A stretch of DNA of 64,000 nt from assembly GCA_004123355.1 (NCBI GenBank), contig SCHM01000007.1, positions 372,001 to 436,000 of the forward strand. Direction: 5' to 3'. Source of the stretch: Amphirosellinia nigrospora. Its lineage: Eukaryota > Ascomycota > Sordariomycetes > Xylariales > Xylariaceae. Made by a program: the position numbers and the translations under genes. This document shows positions 22,420 through 34,516 of this stretch, piece after piece; the first letter of the stretch is position 1, and each line of letters starts with the position of its first letter. Under the pieces are notes generated by a model that saw only the letters and a list, made by a program, of their open reading frames with translations, did no database searches and was not told where the DNA came from.

Positions 22420-23757
22420 AGGGTTACTTTATCAAATTGTTGTTGAGCAAAATCTGGGATAAGAGGTCTGGCGTCATTCGGTTACCATAGCACTGTGCCG
22501 TAGCAGTCAATAGGGATCTTGCATTTGCACCTAGCTAATGCTGAGGAATCCACCTGCCGACAGACAGTAGGTAGCGGCTGTAACTCGGACTGAACTTTCT
22601 TTTAAGTCACAGCCGCGTCCCAATACTCGTGGAGATCTGCTTGGTGCACGGCTGAGTTGAGCATTCCACATGCCGACAGGATTGGTTCAGGAGTTCCCAC
22701 CTCGATTTAGCGAACGAGCAAGGGCAGGACGCTGTGTGAGTAGATAGAGCCTACACTAGTGTACTAGACAGTTACTTACCTACACTATAGACTCGGCCGA
22801 GTCAGAATAGGCCATCAAGAAGGAGACGGAGGGCTGCGTCAAGTAATTCCAGCGCTTCACCTTTCCCCTGGGTTCTAGTACTTCGGAGTTTTTGATATCG
22901 ATATCAACATCTTTCAGTGCAACGATAAACTTATTGATGGCGATGGTTGCATTATGGGACTTCCATGCAATCAATCCCCTCTTCCGCTCAGCTGCGATCA
23001 ACGCTTCCACTGCGTTAAAGGCCCGATATAATCGGATACACGCAAACCTTAAGACGACGGTCGTACCCTGTCGCTGAGTGACTATGCCGTACAATTCCCT
23101 AAATATGTTCGCTACTTGGATGTCCGAACTAGAGTTGTTGGCAGGTATTGTGGTTCCTCAAAGCACCGAGCGCACCCATCTGCGATCAACCTTGCACTGT
23201 CTTTATGAGATCGTTGGAGAGATCGTGTCACGGAGATCTGCAGGAGTCAAAAAGCCATCTATTTCTGTGTGTGTGGGCGCAGGGCAGTCACACTGCCCTG
23301 GCCCCCTATGTAGACCTGTGTACGCGATCACGTGACCTAACCTCCGAAGATCCCCCATATGGGCCTATATACCCTTGGGAATAGCTTCATTTAGGGGGGC
23401 AGTATCCACTTTACCGTGACAGATCGCCACCTCTGATTAGGAACGTTTGTCCTGTTTGTAATGTTTTTTTGCTTGTGATGTAGCTGTCGCATTAGGTGGA
23501 AGGCGAGGTGCAAATTTATACATCCTCTTCTCTTCTACAAGCGCCGGCTCAAAGTCGATTGCATATACTTTTCAATTTCTACAGTCATTTTTCTAAATTC
23601 GTCGAGCCTCACGCGTAACAGCTCAAGGATACAAAATAAAAGACTTGTAGAATAATTGATATTATTTCATATTTGCAATTTACACGATTCTTTCCATCAT
23701 TAGCAGGATAATTCCTATTCCTCTGTCCTCTGTATTCGCTGCTCATCTAGCACAGAC
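22420..23757. other. No recognisable gene
   Basis: A minus-strand frame at 22780-23094 (104 residues) has a coding look, with alternating charged and hydrophobic residues (NATIAINKFIVALKDVDIDI), but I recognise no family. Nothing else found. Confidence 0.3.
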
Positions 23758-24057
23758 ATGTTGGTCTTTATCTTTATGTCATTAATCACGGGAGCCCTAG
23801 GCTTACAGATCTCCGCAGCAGGGACCGTCGATTTTTATGTTGAGATAATAACAAGTGCCGGTCCGGGTTATCTGCATTCCCAACTCGACCATTGGCTTCC
23901 AACATCATCAACCGCTACCCAAGCCACTCTCAATCTCGATCCCTCATATGCTACACCGGACGCTGGGGGATCTGGTAGCCATGCAGGCGGCCCAGCTCTC
24001 ATCGCGACTCAATTGTTGTCACACGGACCACTCTTAGGACCTAACCTTAGGACCTAG
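23758..24057 (+). CDS. Hypothetical short protein with a possible signal peptide
   Basis: A 99-residue frame starts with a hydrophobic stretch that could be a secretion signal (MLVFIFMSLITGALGLQIS), followed by a Ser/Thr/Gly-rich part with no cysteines. It runs into short tandem AGGACCTA(A/G)CC units near 24030-24080, so the C-terminal end is probably accidental. It may be the start of a broken secreted protein. I do not recognise a family, and it could be a chance frame. Confidence 0.25.
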   Translation: MLVFIFMSLITGALGLQISAAGTVDFYVEIITSAGPGYLHSQLDHWLPTSSTATQATLNLDPSYATPDAGGSGSHAGGPALIATQLLSHGPLLGPNLRT

Positions 24058-26460
24058 CCACAGGACCTAGCCACAGAAGCCACACAGACTCCTGGAAGGT
24101 CCTGGGAAACCGGAGACCCCCCGATAATATATTGGCGCAATCGCATTGGTTAGAGTAGCCTCAACCCCTCTCGAGGAGTCAGGTTTTCGGAGGCCTGCGA
24201 GGAGGCAAAGGTCCTAGGAATTCGTCTATAAATTGAGGGCTTTGGGCGAGGTTACATTGAAGTCAGAATTAAGAAATCAGAGCCCCCTAGAGACCCCAAA
24301 AAGATTATTAGCTGAATTGAACTCCAAATTCCAAGCACCTGAGCACAGGCCCTTGTCACACCCACGATAACCTCGTGCGACTGCCTCAGCCTCGTAGGGT
24401 ACCTAGGTAGTATCTCGCGAGGTCCGTATGAGACCCTGTGTGGCACTGTGTTGCGCACTGGCCAGGATCCGTGTGACAGCTTCAGCCCTTGGCAATTTGT
24501 ACTATTTTGAGCTATATGGCTACACAGGCCAACGGAGGTCCGTCGGGGTAGTCCAATATTTCGTATATTTAAAGGCTAGTCAGGTCCCGAGTCCTCTGCT
24601 AGGAATCTAGAGAGTAAGAGGTCCTTCGACGCCATAGCCAATTATTAGTTTTGAAGGAATGAAGCTATTCCCAAGCCCTCAATCAGACAGCCCTTGTAAC
24701 ATACGGCTACACAGTAAACTGCACAACTACAACCTATACAATAAGTTAGCACAAACTCTCGTGTCAAGTTCTTAATATTGCATGATTAACTCATAACTAA
24801 TGTTTAAGTTTTAATGCGCCAGATCAATATATGCCTTGCTGTAGTGTGATATGAAATAGATTTCGAGCTCATAGTGATGAAGATTAACTATTTCCAAATG
24901 TAAGAACCTGTTTATCTCGGAAGCACCTACGCGCAGTTTCCTGATGTACTAGCGTGATTTACTTTAATTCCCACGTTGTCCAGGTACCATGTTTGGTATA
25001 ATTGTCATGCGTACCTCCTTTGAAAACCCGCCACATGTTACTTAAACCGCGAACTCCCACCAAGTTCATGTTCTGTCAAATGACATTATCAACTTAAAAG
25101 TTAAAGAACATTTAAACTTCAACGTTCGGCGTGCAGCAATCAAGTCCCGAAGCGACTCCTCAGAAACTCTCTAAAGCCCTTGTCAACCGACGCCGAAAGC
25201 GCCATATAGACCATCATATCCGAAGTCTGCGGCATAGGCATTGTGCAGAAATCTGGCAAGACCTCTACATCACGTAGTGTCTTCATGGGGAACAAATCTT
25301 CGACCCAATCAAGCATCGTATGGCGAATTCCAACGAGCAGCGCAACGTCCTGACTCGACAGCTGACGAGGGGCGATTTCCAGCGACTTCCGTTGCTCCCG
25401 CTCGCGCTTCGGGCCTCTGGGAGACGGCCGGCTTGGATGACGAGGCGGAGGTGCTCTACAGATGCGCAATTACCCAGGTACGTGCAGATTGTTGTGAATT
25501 ATTAGTTATCAACTTTACAACATAATCATCGCTTGGCTTAGCAATATCCGAGCTCGCGAATAAACAATCTGAAAGATACAATGAAAGAGGGGGAAGCTTA
25601 CTAGCCTGCCACTCGCTTCGATCACTCTACCCGTGGAAAACCCAAGGGCCCCTTTTATACAACGAGATCCGCCTGACAAGTGCACGCGTGCCGTCCGTGA
25701 GATCGGAGCGGAACGGGGTCACGGCCTCGATATTAGCGCCGAAATCAAACACGTGGCCCGCGTACACCATATGGCTTGTCTCGACGTAATTTTGCGGTTC
25801 ACCTCATGGGGCCGTGCAGAACTCGGCACCCTCGTTCGCTAGATGGTACGTCGTCTCGAAGTAGCGCCGGGCGAGCGAGCCGCCCATGACCTGATAGCGC
25901 GAGCGCGTTCGGGGTCGGGGTGATGGTTTGCGGGCTCGTGGCGCAGTGTCCGCATTGGCTGCGAATTCCTGTTGACAAGATCCCTGATCGCAGCGAGACG
26001 TCTTCGGGTCCGTTTCGAATTGAAATTACTTTCTGCTTTGATGGTTCCTGCTTAGCTCCCCTTTCTGACTCGGGTAGTATCCTTCGTGAGCGTGGCTGTC
26101 GGTGTCTCCCGCATCGAAGAGCTACGCGTATATCATCAGGCGTAGTTATGCGCATCAAAGGTGACGCCATCGTGAGAATGTCTGTATATGGCCTCTGCTA
26201 TGTATTTGCCGTCCTGCCCTTAGTATAAAGCTGCGGCGTCCGGACAGGAATAACATCTGCTACCGCGAGGAGCCTAATTGGTGCAAGATATGGATAACAG
26301 TGTATAAGACGTCAGAAGTGACCGCTTGTGTATTTCAGCTTTCATTTGATTGTCGAGGGAAATCAAAAGGACGACGTCGTGCGCGTGGTTGGATTCTTAT
26401 GTGAGCGGTGAGGCGCTTGGGCTAGCGTGGGGCCAACAAGGTTCTTCCGTGTGCTGTACA
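24058..26460. other. Long stretch without a recognisable gene
   Basis: Short repeated AGGACCTAGCC units lie at 24030-24080. A minus-strand frame at 25140-25469 (LDWVEDLFPMKTLRDVEVLP) and another near 25800-25920 (RYQVMGGSLARRYFETTYHL) look coding-like but match no family I know. AT-rich parts at 24.6-25.1 kb resemble decayed repeat sequence. Confidence 0.3.
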
Positions 26461-26510
26461 GTCCCGAAGGACAAGGGTGCAATTCTAATTAGGGCCTATG
26501 AAACAAAACT
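26461..26510 (+). repeat. Fragment of the small palindromic MITE
   Basis: AGTCCCGAAGGACAAGGGTG and the following AATTCTAATTAGGGCCTATGA match one arm of the palindrome at 50311-50424 with few differences. No opposite arm is present here. Confidence 0.6.
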
Positions 26511-26808
26511 ATTAAGCTCCCTAAGTCTCCGCTGGCAACCGTCTACTCACTCACATTGTGAGACAGGTGGCTACATCTGACCATATATTGGGCGTATCCC
26601 TATAAATATTTGGTAAAGGATACCTTGGGTAGGTATTAATCAGTGAATGTCATGATAAATCTACGTAGTGGAATGGACCATTGTGTGTTATGTACCCCAC
26701 CCGTGGGTGGGTCCCGCAGTAGGTCCCCATGACAGTACCATGAGTCATAGTGCCCCATGGCCCCCCACTATCTCACATCTAATTATACATCTTATTCTCC
26801 CACAATTA

Positions 26809-27850
26809 CTACTTGGCCATCTTTCGAGGTCTGCGTTTAGGTTGTGTAGGTACGTTCTTGCTGCCTTTAACGGGCAGTTCGGGTCGTCCTCCGTTGCGTG
26901 TCCAATAGGCTTCAATCAAGTCGGTAGCGCTTCTCAATTGCCATTCTGAGCGCCACCAATTGTCTTCGTGACCATACCCTTTCCATCTAACGAGGTAGTA
27001 ATACCCTGTCTTGGTGCGATCCAACCGGTGCTTAAGTATGGTCTCGATTTCGAAAGAATCACCATCTTCGTCACTGTCTGATTGATCGTCCGCGACGGGT
27101 CCGGGTGCAGGTACGGTTCGGTGGAAGGGATCTTCTCCGTTGCGTCCGGGAGACAAGTGAACCACGGATATCACTGGGTGGATGTCGAAAGTTTCGGGTA
27201 GGTCTAATTCGTACGCTAACCTTCCCACGCGTTGCTTCACCTTGAAGGGGCCTGCCCTCTGCTGCGAAAACTTCTTTGAGGGTTTCCCAGGTAGGTGGTA
27301 TCCAGTGTGTAGTCGTAGGCAGACTTTGTCTCCTTCGTTAAATTCCATCAATATGTGTCGCTGGTCATAGTAATGCCTAGCCCTAGCGGCTGCGAAATCC
27401 ATAGCTAGTTCCGCGTCTTGTCAGAGGTACGGTCGCATTTGCTGGATCTGTGCATAGCTCTCGATTCCCTGCTGCGTTATCACGTCATTGGGCCCTGGAA
27501 TGCGGAATCCGAACAGTTGTTCGTGCGCTGACGATTTAATCGTAGATGAGTATGCGCTATTCAAGGTCCATTGCAGTGGTATCAGCAGGTCCGTCCATCG
27601 TTCGTTGGGACGGTCGGAGGTAAAGTATCGTATAGCTATTTCCACTGTTTGGCTTTTGCGCTCAGACAGACCGTCTCCCTATGCTGTCGTCATCAGTAAC
27701 CTTGTGCCCAATTCTCTCCACATCCCCCTCCAGAAGTCAGAAGTGAATTTCCGGTCTCTGTCGGATATGATGTTCTTGGGTATGCCCCAGTCAGTCAACA
27801 ACAGCATTTTTGCCAGTGTGTCAGGGTAATCGGTCACAGTGACCCACGGG
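26809..27850 (-). pseudogene. Gypsy integrase C-terminal half with chromodomain
   Basis: Integrase inserts the cDNA, and the chromodomain steers it to marked chromatin. The minus strand reads WGIPKNIISDRDRKFTSDFW near 27770, a stop, then FTSDRPNERWTDLLIPLQWT, AYSSTIKSSAHEQLFG and, after a stop at about 27421, a clean 197-residue frame. That frame contains the GPFKV-type domain (PSKKFSQQRAGPFKVKQRVG), the DIHPVISVVHLSP block and a chromodomain (YYYLVRWKGYGHEDNWW), ending in PKRRPRKMAK. The chromodomain part is intact. The part with the first catalytic Asp lies beyond the insertion. Confidence 0.8.
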
Positions 27851-28832
27851 TAGATCTAGTAGACCTTCGTATATATATGACTGTGACCCCCTTATTTTGG
27901 GAGGTTCGGGAATTAATTGATCACTTTATTAAGCCCTAACTACTGTACGTCCCGGTTGCAAACAGGTCTCTCTATTCACTCTGGAGCACAATCACCTGAC
28001 ACAGTGCTGCACCCCAGTCCTCTGCTGTATAAACAGCGTTCTTTTGGATGTTGCGCATGTGACCGTTATCGTTGTATCGTAATAGTCTTTGCACCCCATT
28101 CACCTTGCTGGGAAACTTGCGCAACTGCCTGGTAAAGTTGTTTGATCGGGAGTGTCCAGTGAGTACATGGTGGGAGGAGTAGTGAAAATTTTCTGAGCTT
28201 TGAAAATCACACTCACCCAACTATCTCGTTGCATATTCTTCTGTCGCAGTGTCACAGCCCCATTCTTTTGACCCATTTTTACCATTCTGGGGCTGTGGCT
28301 GCCCCACAGGGGATGTGTGGCAGTGGCAGTACTGGGCTAGGGCGGTGTGGGGCACACACCCACAGATACTTATTGCCACCTGCAGGTCAATGTACTAGTA
28401 CTTCCTTCCTTCTTTCCTCAAGTAGAATATTAGCTTCCAATATAGTGTAAATTAGGTGCCTGAACCTTCTGCCTGTGCTAGTACCTCTTTGCAGCAACCA
28501 CTTTAGAGCGCCGCAGGTGGGGTGAGTTACCCCACTAGGTAACCTAACCTAGATTTGTTTATGTTCAACGCGACTTGAGCGCGATAATATTATTCCTCTA
28601 TTCTTAATTTACTATTACTACGTCACAAGGCATAGGTGAGCTTTGACATTAGAGCACACAGAATTCTTCTTTCAACTCTCTTTAACTCAACGTGTTACAT
28701 TATTTTCGGTCTACGAATTAGTTCATACACCATCAGTTAAACAATACTAAAGAGAAATTCGCGGTGTCGTTAGCTCAATCAACCTTAAGACAGGATCCGG
28801 TCGCAATTTTCTTACTCATTCGAAGCGAACAT
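27851..28832. other. Left part of the segment interrupting the gypsy integrase
   Basis: No gene seen. The gypsy reading ends at about 27850. G-rich short runs and a CTGGGGCTGTGGCTGCCCC hairpin-like tract lie near 28285-28310. Confidence 0.35.
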
Positions 28833-30267
28833 AATGCCTCCCTTGAAAAAAACACGCGCCGAAACAGGCCGAGCTACGAAGTCAACTCGAGCGAAGCAGG
28901 CACCAGCAAGAAATGATGTGACCGAAAAGCTGAAGAAACCCGGAAAGTCCTATACAGAGCAAAGGAATAAAACGACCTGCTAGCAATAGTATCGACACTC
29001 TAGAGAGCCAAGATGCTAAAGACAGCAAACCTAGAACTGGGAGAGGCCGACCCAGGGCTAATAAGGTCCAAAAGATCGTTGCACAAGAAAGCGAAGACGA
29101 GCTATCTGAAATCCATCCAGAAACGATGATGCCGGAGCCAGCTAGAAGAGGGCGCGGCCCTCGCCCTGAGATAGACACCGAGGACGAAATTCCTGAGACA
29201 CAACAGATAAGGCGGACTGATGAGCTTGCGCAGTGGCCAAATGGGCATGTTATTGAGGATCTGTTAAGGAATCGTTTTGTGTGCAAGAAACAACAACTGC
29301 GTTCCAAGATGAATGTAGAAGAAATAGACCTGCTGAGCATAGAGCCCAACTTATGTGGCGGAACATGGAGCATACGCACGACAGTGAATGGTTGAGTCGC
29401 ATCGAGGAGCTCACCCGAAAACACGATATGCTTGAAACAAAATACGTGAGCTACGAGAGACCGGCGTTCAGGAGGCAGAGCGTAATTTCGATCGCCTCCG
29501 GAAGCAAAGCGAGGAACAAGCCAATAGTAATACCAATTTCAGTATATAGTGGATATACATATTGCTGACATCTATTAGCCGACAAGAAGCTTATTGCTAC
29601 CCTCAAGGCACAGTTAGCCGAGGAGACAGAAGTAGCTAAACAAGCCGAGCAACTTCGAACGCAGCTTGAGGACAGTCAAAAGAAGGCCGTGGAGCTACAA
29701 GGGAAACTTGATAGAGCGCATAGCTCGTTAGAAGAGGCGAAAACGGAAATCAAGACGTTGTCGACCAAACTTACGGCCGCTCGATCAGCAGAATCGACAA
29801 ACGTTAAGGTTCCGGGTAGCGCTATGAAACACAATCATGCAAATAGCCGTCACATGGCGAGCGCCGCCGAGGCCGCAGCTCAATTAGCTCATAAGAAGGA
29901 GAACCTATACGGAGACCTGACGGGCTTGCTTGTCTGCGGCGTCAAACGTGAAAACAACGAGGAGGTGTTTGACTGCGTCCAGACCGGCAGAAACGGCAGT
30001 AAGTTTAAAGCTGGAAAACTAAAGTAAGGAGCGGGGCTGAGACTGACTGTGCTGCAGCTCTTCATTTCAAGTTATCAGTCGGCATTGATGGATCGTCGGA
30101 CAAGTTCGAAGATGCGCGGTTCATGTACATGCCTCAACTTGATGCAGCTCGGGATGAGAGCTGATAGAAACGTTACCGGATTATCTTGTGAGGAGATCAC
30201 GTTTCCGCGGTTGCACGCCGCTAAGTTTTATTCGAGGGTTGCGAAGGCCTGTGAACGACCGGAATAG
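28833..30267 (+). pseudogene. Kinetochore monopolin Csm1/Pcs1-like pseudogene
   Basis: Csm1/Pcs1 is a coiled-coil kinetochore and rDNA protein that clamps microtubule attachment sites. The start MPPLKKTRAETGR at 28833 leads into a basic/acidic tail with AT-hook-like GRGRPRA and IPETQ. A long coiled coil follows (LTRKHDMLETKY, AERNFDRLRKQSEEQ, then 29579-29800 with LEDSQKKAVELQGKLDRAHS). The C-terminal globular domain is recognisable: LYGDLTGLLVCGVKRENNEE, FDCVQTGRNG, then in other frames the LHF, MYMPQLDAARD and EEITFPRLHAAKFY blocks. A very short intron (29542-29578, 37 bases) ends in CTGACATCTATTAG. At least four frameshifts are present (near 28975, 29300-29400, 29440, 30020), plus stops after 30150. 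It lies inside the gypsy integrase. Confidence 0.75.
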
Positions 30268-31300
30268 GAGAGGCCAAGCCAACGGGAAGGGAAGGGAAGG
30301 AAGGGAAGTAGGAGAGACTTTGGTTGTTGTGTTATGATGAGAACATGCTTTTTGTGATTCCCCTCAGGTGTGGCTGGCAATACCTTAGACACCTATCGAT
30401 GTATAAGCAATGTTACTATTGTCTTATCAACTTTGACCTCGAAGCGAATGAAATAAACCTACCTAGACATGTACGTACTCACTTACCTGGCCGAATACGT
30501 ACTTTCGAGGTATGGTAGGTACCTTTTCAACTATCAACAACTACGCCAAAGAAATCATTAAAAGTAAAGAAATATCAAATAAATAGAATTAATTAACGTG
30601 GTTCTTATGATACCGCTTTTATTTCTATATCTTTCAAAATAAAAAAGCTATTTAAGGTTGGAATTATTTATATATACTATATACATAGATAGCTAGCGAA
30701 ATAATACTTCAAATAAAGCAAGATTTCAGTAGCACAATAATTACTACTTAAATAATAGCCGGCAACTTGGATTGTATTTTTTCGACCGCCCTACGTCGTT
30801 CCGTGAAGTCACAAAATCTATGGTGGTTATGGTCGTATATGGAGTCTTGTTCGGAAGGCCCTGCCCTCCCGGTCCCTCACCTCGGGGTAGTTGGGCTTTG
30901 CACTCCCCTCATCTTTGTCCACAAAGGATTCGCCAGACCATCGCCCTCCCTCAATCATACCAAGCCGCCTTTGCACATTTCCCCTGCCGATCCTCGACTG
31001 GGCGTCATCCCAGATCTCAGGAGAAGTAGACCACACATTATTCCGAGTACATGCTCTCTGCTCGATGGTACATCATTCATCCCAAGGTGCAACCCTTCCT
31101 ACTATCTGCAGCCCCACGGTACAGTCGATTGCGATCGTCTTCATAGGTTTAGAATCCTCGGGTCTAATTGGTTGATAGTCACCATGTGGCTTGTTTCGGC
31201 TTGTCGTGCACGTTTTGCATGCGTTGCAGTGACTAACGTATGTCTTTGCTGCTCTAGATTTGCGGCAATGGAATATCCGTCGAGCTTATCGTCAGGGCTA
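30268..31300. other. Right part of the segment interrupting the gypsy, AT-rich
   Basis: Contains a GGGAAGGGAAGGAAGGGAAG tract at 30288-30309 and a very AT-rich block at 30530-30770. A 179-residue plus-strand frame (30767-31306) is rich in Pro and Ser with no domain. No supported gene. Confidence 0.35.
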
Positions 31301-33365
31301 GGCTAAGTACCTCCTTAATCAGATTCTTTGTTACACATACACGATGTTTGTTTTGCCTATCTATATTGTATATCAGCTCGTCGATAATTGTGAAAGGATA
31401 CCCGCCACGAGAAAAGTTCTCCACGCCCTCGTGAGCTTCATCGTCGCGCAGGTCGTTTGAGCATCTGTCTGTACTTGGCGTCTGCTCTGTAGCCTGTTAC
31501 GAATTAGCGTTTCAGTTCCGGGTCTACCCCGGCCTAGGTGACTAGCTACATTTGGTCTAGCACAGGTTCTTTGTCGACACGCTTCATGTTGCCCTTTTCG
31601 TCGTACTTGTCTGTCACTGCTTTCAATCGGCTAAGTGCATCGGGTCGTTGATTAATCGGTTGTTCGCTCTGCCGGTAGATCCTGTATTAGGGCTTGTCTG
31701 GTTAGGTATACCTTTCGTGGCTGAATGATCTGTCAGCACAACCACTGGGTCGTGGCTGGCCTGTATGGTAGTTCGTAACCGTTTACACACCATTTCCGAT
31801 GGGCCGTATCGCATTTCCGGCTGAGATAAGCACCTGCTAAGGAACATGATTGGCAGTATCTGAGTATTTGGGGTCACCTGTCCTGGTTCCCACACGTAGC
31901 CTTCTTTGACGTGACATATCTCATGATTCTGAAGCCACGCTCTGGCGAAGCGTCCACTTGCATGAACAGCAGCTTCTCTGGATTATGGTGGTATAATATG
32001 GTATGTTTGCATATCAGGTCCTGTACTGCCTGGAAAGATGCCTTTTCTGCTTCAGTAGGCTCATAATACGTAGACTTACAGTACGCTTGCCTCTTTCCTG
32101 GGTTCCCGACCGGTGCCTTGCCTGAGACCCGTCCTTCGTTGAGCAACGCTGTTTTCCGTTTTTGCAGAGGTTCTACGCACTGAGCGCAGTAAGGCAACAG
32201 CGGTCGTAGGAATCCGCTGTTTCCGAGGTATTGCTTCAGAGCCTTGAGTTGGTTAGATAGGGAAGGCCAAGTTCCGGAACGCAGATAGTCGTTCCTTGGT
32301 AGTAGATAATCCCAACCCGTTGACCCTGTGCCCCAGGAGTTCCACAGAAGGGTATCCAAGAAATAACTTCTTGGGTGAAAGAGATATGCATTTCTTGCTA
32401 AAGAGCCCAAAAATGGTCAGTAATTGCTTAATGTGATCCTCCTTGGTGTCAGAGAATATAACTATGTCGTCAATAAAAGCCCTGCAGAATTCCCGGTACG
32501 GTTTCAGGAGAGTATCCATGAACCTTTGCACATAAGCGGGAGAATTCCGAAATCCTATCAACGCCACCGTAGACCTTTCAAGTCCGCGTGGACTCACTGT
32601 CGTGAATCGGTCTCTATAGTCAGGATGTACCAGAATTAGTAGAAAAATGAGGTTGCGTCTACTGCCGTCACGTACAGCTTACCTCGTGATGAGGATATGA
32701 CTTCCGCTTGCAAAGGTAACGGGTAGTTATCTGGTATCGCCACACGATTCATCGCTCGCAGGTCGACCACGGGCCTGCCTTTCTTGACGCCTCTGGCGAC
32801 TCGCCAACTGACGAATGTAGGGTGCGCGAATGGGGTCGGTCCCTTGACCCATTCCATGCGGCCTTGCTCGTGCAGCCTATCATTCACCTCGTCGAGTACT
32901 TTACGATCGCGAGCACTAAGAGGATAGGAGCGATTATTGAATTTATGCTCCTGCCAGTTATCTACCAGCGGTATTTTCATCTGTTCTTCTTCTGGGATAT
33001 CGATAACTCCCTGATCGCGCCAAATTTCTGGGAATTCCTCTATAATCTTCATGATTTCTTTGTCTATGGAGCCTCCCCCGTATATATGGATTGCCCGTCT
33101 GGGCTACCATCTCCGGCATTTCGGAGGGTTTCTTGATTCCCAATATAGAATGAACTTCGCGTATCTTGGGCTTGTCATACTCCTGCTCTGGTTTCTGTTC
33201 CTCAATCATATTATACACCGGATCAGTCAGTGGCGTATCGCCGGTGTCGCCGGCTTCGTACGGTGTGCCGGTTTCGTCGAGCAGGCCTATCAGGTCGTCG
33301 TACGTCATCGCGCTAGGGGTGCTCTCTGTGTCAATCATTGGGGTCACATCGAATTCCCGGTTCAC
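31301..33365 (-). pseudogene. Gypsy reverse transcriptase and RNase H
   Basis: The minus strand reads, in order, SYPLSARDRKVLDEVNDRLH, PTPFAHPTFVSWRVARGVKK, GRPVVDLRAMNRVAIPDNYP, LYVTAVDATSFFY, ALIGFRNSPAYVQRFMDTLL and FIDDIVIFSDTKEDH (the catalytic box, FIDD in place of YxDD). These are followed by PSVELLGHRVNGLG, then RNase H with CKSTYYEPTEAEKASFQAVQ, LFMQVDASPERGF and PVVVLTDHSATKGI. Several frame changes (near 32640, 32410 and 31880) and stops break the chain. This is a standard Ty3-type polymerase apart from the damage. Confidence 0.8.
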
Positions 33366-34516
33366 GTAGCAAGTGTCCGGAATATCAATACTGTTGGGGT
33401 CGTAAATTGGTTAGTCCTGAGCCACTTGCATCACTTGGCGTGGAAGCCAATCCGGTTATTGCCGCTGCCGCTGCAACTGCTGTAATACATCCTTTCCCGG
33501 GAACCCGGTATTTTTTGTTCATTGATGTGACCTATGCGCGTACCCTTGCGGATTAGGTACCTTCTCGCGTGATGATAGGTTGCTCAGTACGACTTGGGGC
33601 ACAGTGCTAGATCGCACTATTGACGCCACTCCATTCTCGTGCGTGGGATGAAACGCGAAGTCTCTGTCAGGAGGTAGCGGCTTGTACACGGCGGGGTGGG
33701 ATACGTGTTTCGCCTGGGGCTAATGTGATGTTTCTTCTCAATGTCACCTTCCTTTTGCACCTCGAAGCCTGGGTACTCCCGGAAGGTGACTTTCTCGCTT
33801 GAGAAGTCGATTATTGCTTCACTGGGGTGCAAAAAACTGGTACCCAATAACATCTGTGGTTCGATGTCCTGGTCTATTACCCATGCTGAGCGCTTGCATT
33901 TTAACAGCACTGGGTTTCTATTCCGTATACCTTTCGCGTCCGTGGTACTACGGTATGTTCAAATGTATCTAGCAATTTCTCGTGATAATGTTTCGGCCTG
34001 TCCCGGTGTCGAGGCATACTGTGGTGTTTTCACCTTTCTCTGCCCCTGAGGTAGGTATACGAATGCATCGGATCACATCCTTTCCCTGCGCTTCATCTCC
34101 AACATCCTGTGCCTCACGAACAGTAGGTAAAATTTCTTCCTCGTCGCTTTCATCATGGGGCGTGTTATTTTCGTTCTCGCTGTCCAACAGACTATGTTCT
34201 TCATTTTCGTTCTGTTCGTCGTTTCAATTGTCGAGTACTTCGTATGCTGTAAAGGTTCCTGGACGCGAACAGTGTGCGACATTTACCGCACGTTCGTCGC
34301 GAAGGATTTGCCACCTTCGGGTTCAGGCTCCGGGGGGCGTTTGTGACAGTGGCGTGCATGCTTCTGCTTCAGCCTCTCTGAATCGAAGGTCTTATCGCAG
34401 TATTCACAAGTGACATTTGTGTCCACAATTATGAATGCAGAATCTTCGTCGTCGCTATCACTTGAATGATGACTCGTCGGAGGTTGGATCGGGATCAGAG
34501 TCGTCGAAATGGACAT
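33366..34516 (-). pseudogene. Gypsy protease with C2H2-like finger
   Basis: The minus strand carries a zinc-finger-like block, CEYCDKTFDSERLKQKHARH (C-x2-C then H), near 34390, where a retroviral gag would have a CCHC knuckle. It is followed by an acidic linker and the aspartic protease with CLDTGTGRNIITR near 34000 (active DTG) and MLLGTSFLHPSEAIIDFSSE near 33840. Frameshifts separate the finger from the protease. Confidence 0.7.

Noticed and set aside
28882-29424. Minus-strand 180-codon frame
   Set aside because: Antisense shadow of the Csm1/Pcs1-like coding sequence; Ser/Leu-rich without domain.
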